Assembly: GCA_964505065.1 (NCBI GenBank)
Contig: CAZDGF010000081.1
Span: 1-9,660 of the forward strand
From: JABMMZ01 sp964505065
Lineage (GTDB): Bacteria > Bacteroidota > Bacteroidia > NS11-12g > UBA955
Length of the DNA stretch: 9,660 bases
Direction: 5' to 3'
The notes beneath the pieces were generated by a model. It had not been told where the DNA came from, searched no databases, and saw only the letters and a list, made by a program, of their open reading frames with translations. Below are positions 7,044 to 9,660 of this stretch, piece by piece (positions within the stretch are counted from its first letter, which is position 1; every line of letters starts with the position of its first letter). The position numbers and the translations under genes were made by a program.

Positions 7044-9170
7044 TTATTTGTTAGATATAACCAATTTTTGGCAGGCAATATTACCATTAGCCAAAGTAAT
7101 ATAAGCCATATACAATCCTTGCTCAAATTTAGGCAAGTTAATTGTTTCCGTAGTATTAAATTTATCGCAAAGCTTGGTAAAAACCAATTGCCCTTGAAAA
7201 TTATAAATTTGAATAGTATTGATTGTGCCAAATTTACTTTCAATATTTACTATACTATTTGCAGGATTTGGATAAATATTAATACTATTAGGCTTTAAGG
7301 TAATGTCTTTAATGTCTGCAAGAAAATCATTACAAGTTAAATCGCAGCCTAAACTAGCATTTAATGTATTAGCAGTTACATTAGTTGAATTAAGTAGAAA
7401 AGGATTTCCGTTGATGGTTGAGGTTCTGTATTTATATTCAATAGCATTTGTACCAGAGTTTTCTATCGCAATTCTATTAAAAAGAGGATTTGAGAATTCA
7501 TTTTTAGAACCATCTGTAGAACTATGAGACCAAATTGCTTTAGTTGTAACACCTGTTGCAATTTTAATATCGCAACCCATACTTGCAAATTTATTACATA
7601 AAATTTCTAATCCTTCGTCATCGCCATTACCTGTTACATTATCTACTATTAATGATATACCTGTAACATTATTTGTATTTATTCTACTACTATTACTATT
7701 TTTAATTTTGTTTTTTTGTATTCTTGAGCGTTGAGATTGGCAATCTTCAATAACTATGTGGTTTATATCTATATCTGCAAACTCATGGGTATTATTATAT
7801 ACATCAAATCGTTTACATAAATATAAATGTATATCTTCTATTGTAGGCGAAGTAGGGGTAGTGCCAGCTCCTGCAATAATTGGGGTACATGAAGAAAAAA
7901 TTGAATTATAATCAGCTCTTGTTGCAACTGTTGGTGTGGCTGGAGAAACAACTCTTGTAAAGTTAAAATAATTATTACTTATAATAGGTAAGTAAGCATT
8001 TTCGGCATATATGCTTATCCAGTTTTGATAAAAATCACTTCTTTTAGCTTTGAAAGAATTTTCATCACCGCTATTATCTATAAAAAATATACCATAAGAT
8101 AATTTGTTGAATTTACATCCAGTACCGGGATTAGTTCCAGTGCAATTTTCTAAACAGCCCATTTCATCAGCACAAAAAACAGTACCACTTCCTGAGGCAG
8201 AAAAAGTAGCTTCGTCTGAAAAAATGCCAGTACCTCTATCATCAAAACAATGTAGTACAGGGTCGTTATTTTCAAATGTACAACCTCCAATCCTTACTCC
8301 TTTTATTGCATCAAAATAAATACCTTTATATTGATTAAAAGTAGGGTTGTCTCTTGTCCACCTAAAAATACAATCCATAAAGTGAGAGGCATTACTTTCT
8401 AAAGAATTAGTAGACAGATAATCTGCTATTTTACAATGTATATCATTATCAAGAAAGGTAGCGCCACCTTTTACTCTAACAATTCCACCTTTAACTGAAC
8501 TAACAGCTATTTTGGCTTTTGTAATACTGCCTCCATTCATTTCAAAATATGTTTGAGGATTCGCACCAGAATATCCATCACTTATGGTTCTCATTACTCC
8601 CGCCCAATTAGTGGATGTTGGTAGTGTTACATATTGGTCTACAGTAGCTGTATTAACAAGTTGCCCCTGTACGAAAATTCCATCCCAAACATCATTAGCT
8701 AAAGTATTAGTTGGATTTCCTCCACAAGGATAGGTTGTTGCTAAAGTAATTGTAACTCCGTTTAGAATAAGTTGGCAACCTTCGTCTACAAAAATAGATA
8801 CACTTGTATTACATCCAGCCCCCCAACTACTTGGGTTCATAAATAAAGTAGAATTGTTAATTATTACTGTTGTTGGATTACCTAATGCATTATTTTGAAT
8901 AATAATTCCTGTTTCGTAATTAGTTGGCAAAGCAGTTCCTCCTGTACCCCAAGTAACTGTTCCTCCTGAATTAATAATAATTGCAGATTTTAGTTGTGTT
9001 GAAATTAGAAGACAAAATAATAGCAAAACGACCGAAATTTTCCGAAATTCGAGATTGTGCTTAAAAAAATTAAGTTTAGTAAATTGCTCTGTAGCTCTGT
9101 AGCTCTGTAGCTCTGTAGCCTTTGCGGCAGCTTGTGCGGCTTGGCTTTGGTTGGTAATTTTTTGTGTCAT
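7044..9170 (-). CDS. Predicted beta-helix surface protein with T9SS type A sorting domain
   Basis: The 708-residue product ends in a typical Por-secretion/T9SS type A domain (about 625-708): INIYPNPANSIVNIES, then IQIYNFQGQLVF, then QGLYMAYITLANG and a KLVISNK end. The middle (about 85-600) is rich in Asn, Gly, Ile and Thr, with short repeated strand-and-turn units such as GGSITKAKIAVSSVKGG and GVRIGGCTFENND. This suggests a right-handed parallel beta-helix. Several Cys residues could form disulphides. No catalytic motif is evident. The N-terminus is odd: 45 polar residues, including ATELQSYRATEQ encoded by an 8-bp tandem repeat, precede the hydrophobic core VVLLLFCLLIST and a likely cleavage after KSA63. 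There is no alternative start between the repeat and this core, and a strong promoter lies just upstream, so ATG 9170 is supported. It is the first gene of a two-gene operon. A surface or secreted adhesin-like role is inferred. Confidence 0.85.
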   Translation of the reverse strand: MTQKITNQSQAAQAAAKATELQSYRATEQFTKLNFFKHNLEFRKISVVLLLFCLLISTQLKSAIIINSGGTVTWGTGGTALPTNYETGIIIQNNALGNPTTVIINNSTLFMNPSSWGAGCNTSVSIFVDEGCQLILNGVTITLATTYPCGGNPTNTLANDVWDGIFVQGQLVNTATVDQYVTLPTSTNWAGVMRTISDGYSGANPQTYFEMNGGSITKAKIAVSSVKGGIVRVKGGATFLDNDIHCKIADYLSTNSLESNASHFMDCIFRWTRDNPTFNQYKGIYFDAIKGVRIGGCTFENNDPVLHCFDDRGTGIFSDEATFSASGSGTVFCADEMGCLENCTGTNPGTGCKFNKLSYGIFFIDNSGDENSFKAKRSDFYQNWISIYAENAYLPIISNNYFNFTRVVSPATPTVATRADYNSIFSSCTPIIAGAGTTPTSPTIEDIHLYLCKRFDVYNNTHEFADIDINHIVIEDCQSQRSRIQKNKIKNSNSSRINTNNVTGISLIVDNVTGNGDDEGLEILCNKFASMGCDIKIATGVTTKAIWSHSSTDGSKNEFSNPLFNRIAIENSGTNAIEYKYRTSTINGNPFLLNSTNVTANTLNASLGCDLTCNDFLADIKDITLKPNSINIYPNPANSIVNIESKFGTINTIQIYNFQGQLVFTKLCDKFNTTETINLPKFEQGLYMAYITLANGNIACQKLVISNK
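9086..9117. repeat. Four perfect 8-bp tandem repeats inside the coding start
   Basis: The unit GCTCTGTA (+ strand) occurs four times without a mismatch. Read on the coding (-) strand as CTACAGAG units it gives ATELQSYRATE, because an 8-bp unit cycles through three frames every 24 bp. It lies about 50 bp after the start codon and before the signal peptide. Gain or loss of one or two units would shift the frame. Confidence 0.9.
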
Positions 9171-9172
9171 AA

Positions 9173-9193
9173 AAATGAAAGTTTGTTTTAAAG
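9173..9193. repeat. 21-bp direct repeat, promoter-proximal copy
   Basis: An exact 21-bp sequence (AAATGAAAGTTTG, then TTTTAAAG) recurs at 9284-9304. This copy covers the predicted 5' untranslated leader of the T9SS operon, just upstream of ATG 9170. Confidence 0.85.
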
Positions 9194-9198
9194 TATTA

Positions 9199-9231
9199 CA
9201 AATATATACAATTAATATTCATATAAACAAA
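9199..9231 (-). promoter_or_regulatory. Bacteroidota-type promoter of the T9SS operon
   Basis: On the - strand, TTTG (9231-9228) is followed after 21 bp by TATATTTG (9206-9199), which matches the Bacteroidota primary sigma factor -7 consensus TAnnTTTG exactly. Transcription should begin near 9192, leaving a leader of about 22 nt before ATG 9170. The motif pair, spacing and short leader agree well. Confidence 0.75.
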
Positions 9232-9271
9232 TTTTTTGTGTTATATTTTTTAATACGCAAATTTTTACGAT

Positions 9272-9287
9272 ATTTGTTGCAACAAAT
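9272..9287. promoter_or_regulatory. 16-bp perfect palindrome, possible operator
   Basis: ATTTGTTGCAACAAAT reads the same on both strands. It lies about 40 bp upstream of the operon's -33 element, and its last four bases overlap the distal 21-bp repeat. A dimeric regulator could bind here, but no regulator gene is in the window. Confidence 0.4.
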
Positions 9288-9304
9288 GAAAGTTTGTTTT
9301 AAAG
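9284..9304. repeat. 21-bp direct repeat, distal copy
   Basis: This is identical to 9173-9193, in the same orientation, with 90 bp between the copies. Here it follows the palindrome instead of preceding a start codon. Confidence 0.85.
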
Positions 9305-9313
9305 AGCAATAAT

Positions 9314-9335
9314 AGCCATTCTACAAAGGGTGGCT
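9314..9335 (+). terminator. Terminator-like hairpin
   Basis: AGCCATTCT (9314-9322) and AGGGTGGCT (9327-9335) pair over 9 bp with two G-T wobbles around an ACAA loop. A T-rich tract (TTGTTGTTT) follows on the + strand. There is no + strand gene upstream for it to end, so its role is unclear. It may close a short RNA or be a remnant. Confidence 0.35.
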
Positions 9336-9400
9336 TTGTTGTTTGTGGTGGTTTTTATATTTTGGTATTCTTAATTAGGTAATATAAATATAATGTAGGC

Positions 9401-9591
9401 TTAATGTGAGTTAGGATAAGTAACAATGAGGTCATCCTGTAAATTTTGGCTTCGCAAAATTATACAGAACATTTTCACGAAACGAAGTGTAGTAATCTGA
9501 ATTTATACAGATTCTGAATCTTTTTTCAGAGCAAAAAAGTTCAGAATGACGCTTTTTTCTGAACTTTTTCCATATCCCAAACTCTCGTTTA
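9401..9591. mobile_element. MITE-like dispersed repeat with terminal inverted repeats
   Basis: The left end TTAATGTGAGTTAGGATA (9401-9418) is an imperfect inverted match to the right end TATCCCAAACTCTCGTTTA (9573-9591). Inside lies a second inverted pair, GTCATCCTG (9431-9439) and CAGAATGAC (9542-9550). Several hairpins fill the interior: CTGTAAATTTTG with 9455-9467 (one bulge), AATCTG (9494-9499) with CAGATT (9508-9513), and a perfect 13-bp stem 9534-9546/9557-9569 that could also stop transcription. It encodes no protein. The GTCATCCTG...CAGAATGAC layout with a CGAAGTG-like core resembles intergenic repeats seen in Bacteroidota genomes. The name MITE-like is inference, since no transposase is present. 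Confidence 0.5.
9534..9569. terminator. 13-bp perfect hairpin, bidirectional terminator candidate
   Basis: AAAAAGTTCAGAA (9534-9546) and TTCTGAACTTTTT (9557-9569) form a perfect stem around a 10-nt loop. The arms carry a T-run on each strand, as in bidirectional terminators. It forms the right end of the MITE-like repeat. Confidence 0.5.
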
Positions 9592-9616
9592 TATTGATTA
9601 TCTAATTTCAATACTG

Positions 9617-9635
9617 TCCTAAATAAAAATTAGGA
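9617..9635. repeat. Small inverted repeat near the window end
   Basis: TCCTAA (9617-9622) and TTAGGA (9630-9635) pair across 7 nt. It is short and may be chance. Nothing else is recognisable in 9592-9660. Confidence 0.3.
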
Positions 9636-9660
9636 ATAAAAATTACCGAGTCAAATCAAT

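Noticed and set aside
6995..7243. 82-aa open frame on the - strand spanning the junction of the two T9SS genes
   Set aside because: It overlaps the type A sorting domain in another frame and looks like a shadow of it.
8104..8319. 71-aa open frame on the + strand
   Set aside because: It is antisense to the beta-helix region and has no signal of its own.

Overview
The window is AT-rich DNA from a member of the Bacteroidota. Two adjacent genes carry type IX secretion (T9SS) sorting domains, one of the Por-secretion (type A) kind and one of the gliding-motility (CHU_C, type B) kind. A textbook Bacteroidota promoter (TTTG, 21-bp spacer, TATATTTG) precedes them. The sequence alone does not show the genus.

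Left part (1-2147, + strand): a tight two-gene unit encodes a Nif3/YqfO-like dinuclear-metal protein and, 4 nt later, a coiled-coil protein with a C-terminal four-cysteine zinc ribbon. It ends at a strong intrinsic terminator. A perfect Shine-Dalgarno sequence lies upstream, but it serves a 19-codon leader ORF that overlaps the nif3 start in another frame.

Next, 2148-2399 holds intergenic repeats (a nested hairpin and CTTTGCG-type repeats with an AAAAATC heptad array). These run into the start of a + strand gene for an exported, helical TPR-like protein of about 496 residues. Its only plausible start codons (GTG or TTG) lie inside a repeat copy. One motif resembles the TTC39/IML2 (DUF3808) family.

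The convergent gap 3891-4218 contains inverted repeats but no gene. On the - strand, 9170 to 4219 is a two-gene operon with 2 nt between the genes. The first gene encodes a predicted beta-helix surface protein with a type A T9SS tail. The second encodes a protein with a predicted beta-propeller, PKD domains and a CHU_C (type B) tail. Both should be exported by Sec and then moved across the outer membrane by T9SS. The first gene has four 8-bp tandem repeats between its start codon and its signal peptide, so it could be a phase-variable switch. The second shows a sharp internal change in base composition.

The right end (9171-9660) holds the operon promoter, a duplicated 21-bp segment, a 16-bp palindrome and a roughly 190-bp MITE-like repeat with terminal inverted repeats. 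A third copy of the repeat end lies at 3909-3927. I found no rRNA, tRNA, CRISPR array or transposase gene. The best leads are the possible contingency repeat, the MITE-like element and the repeat-derived gene start.
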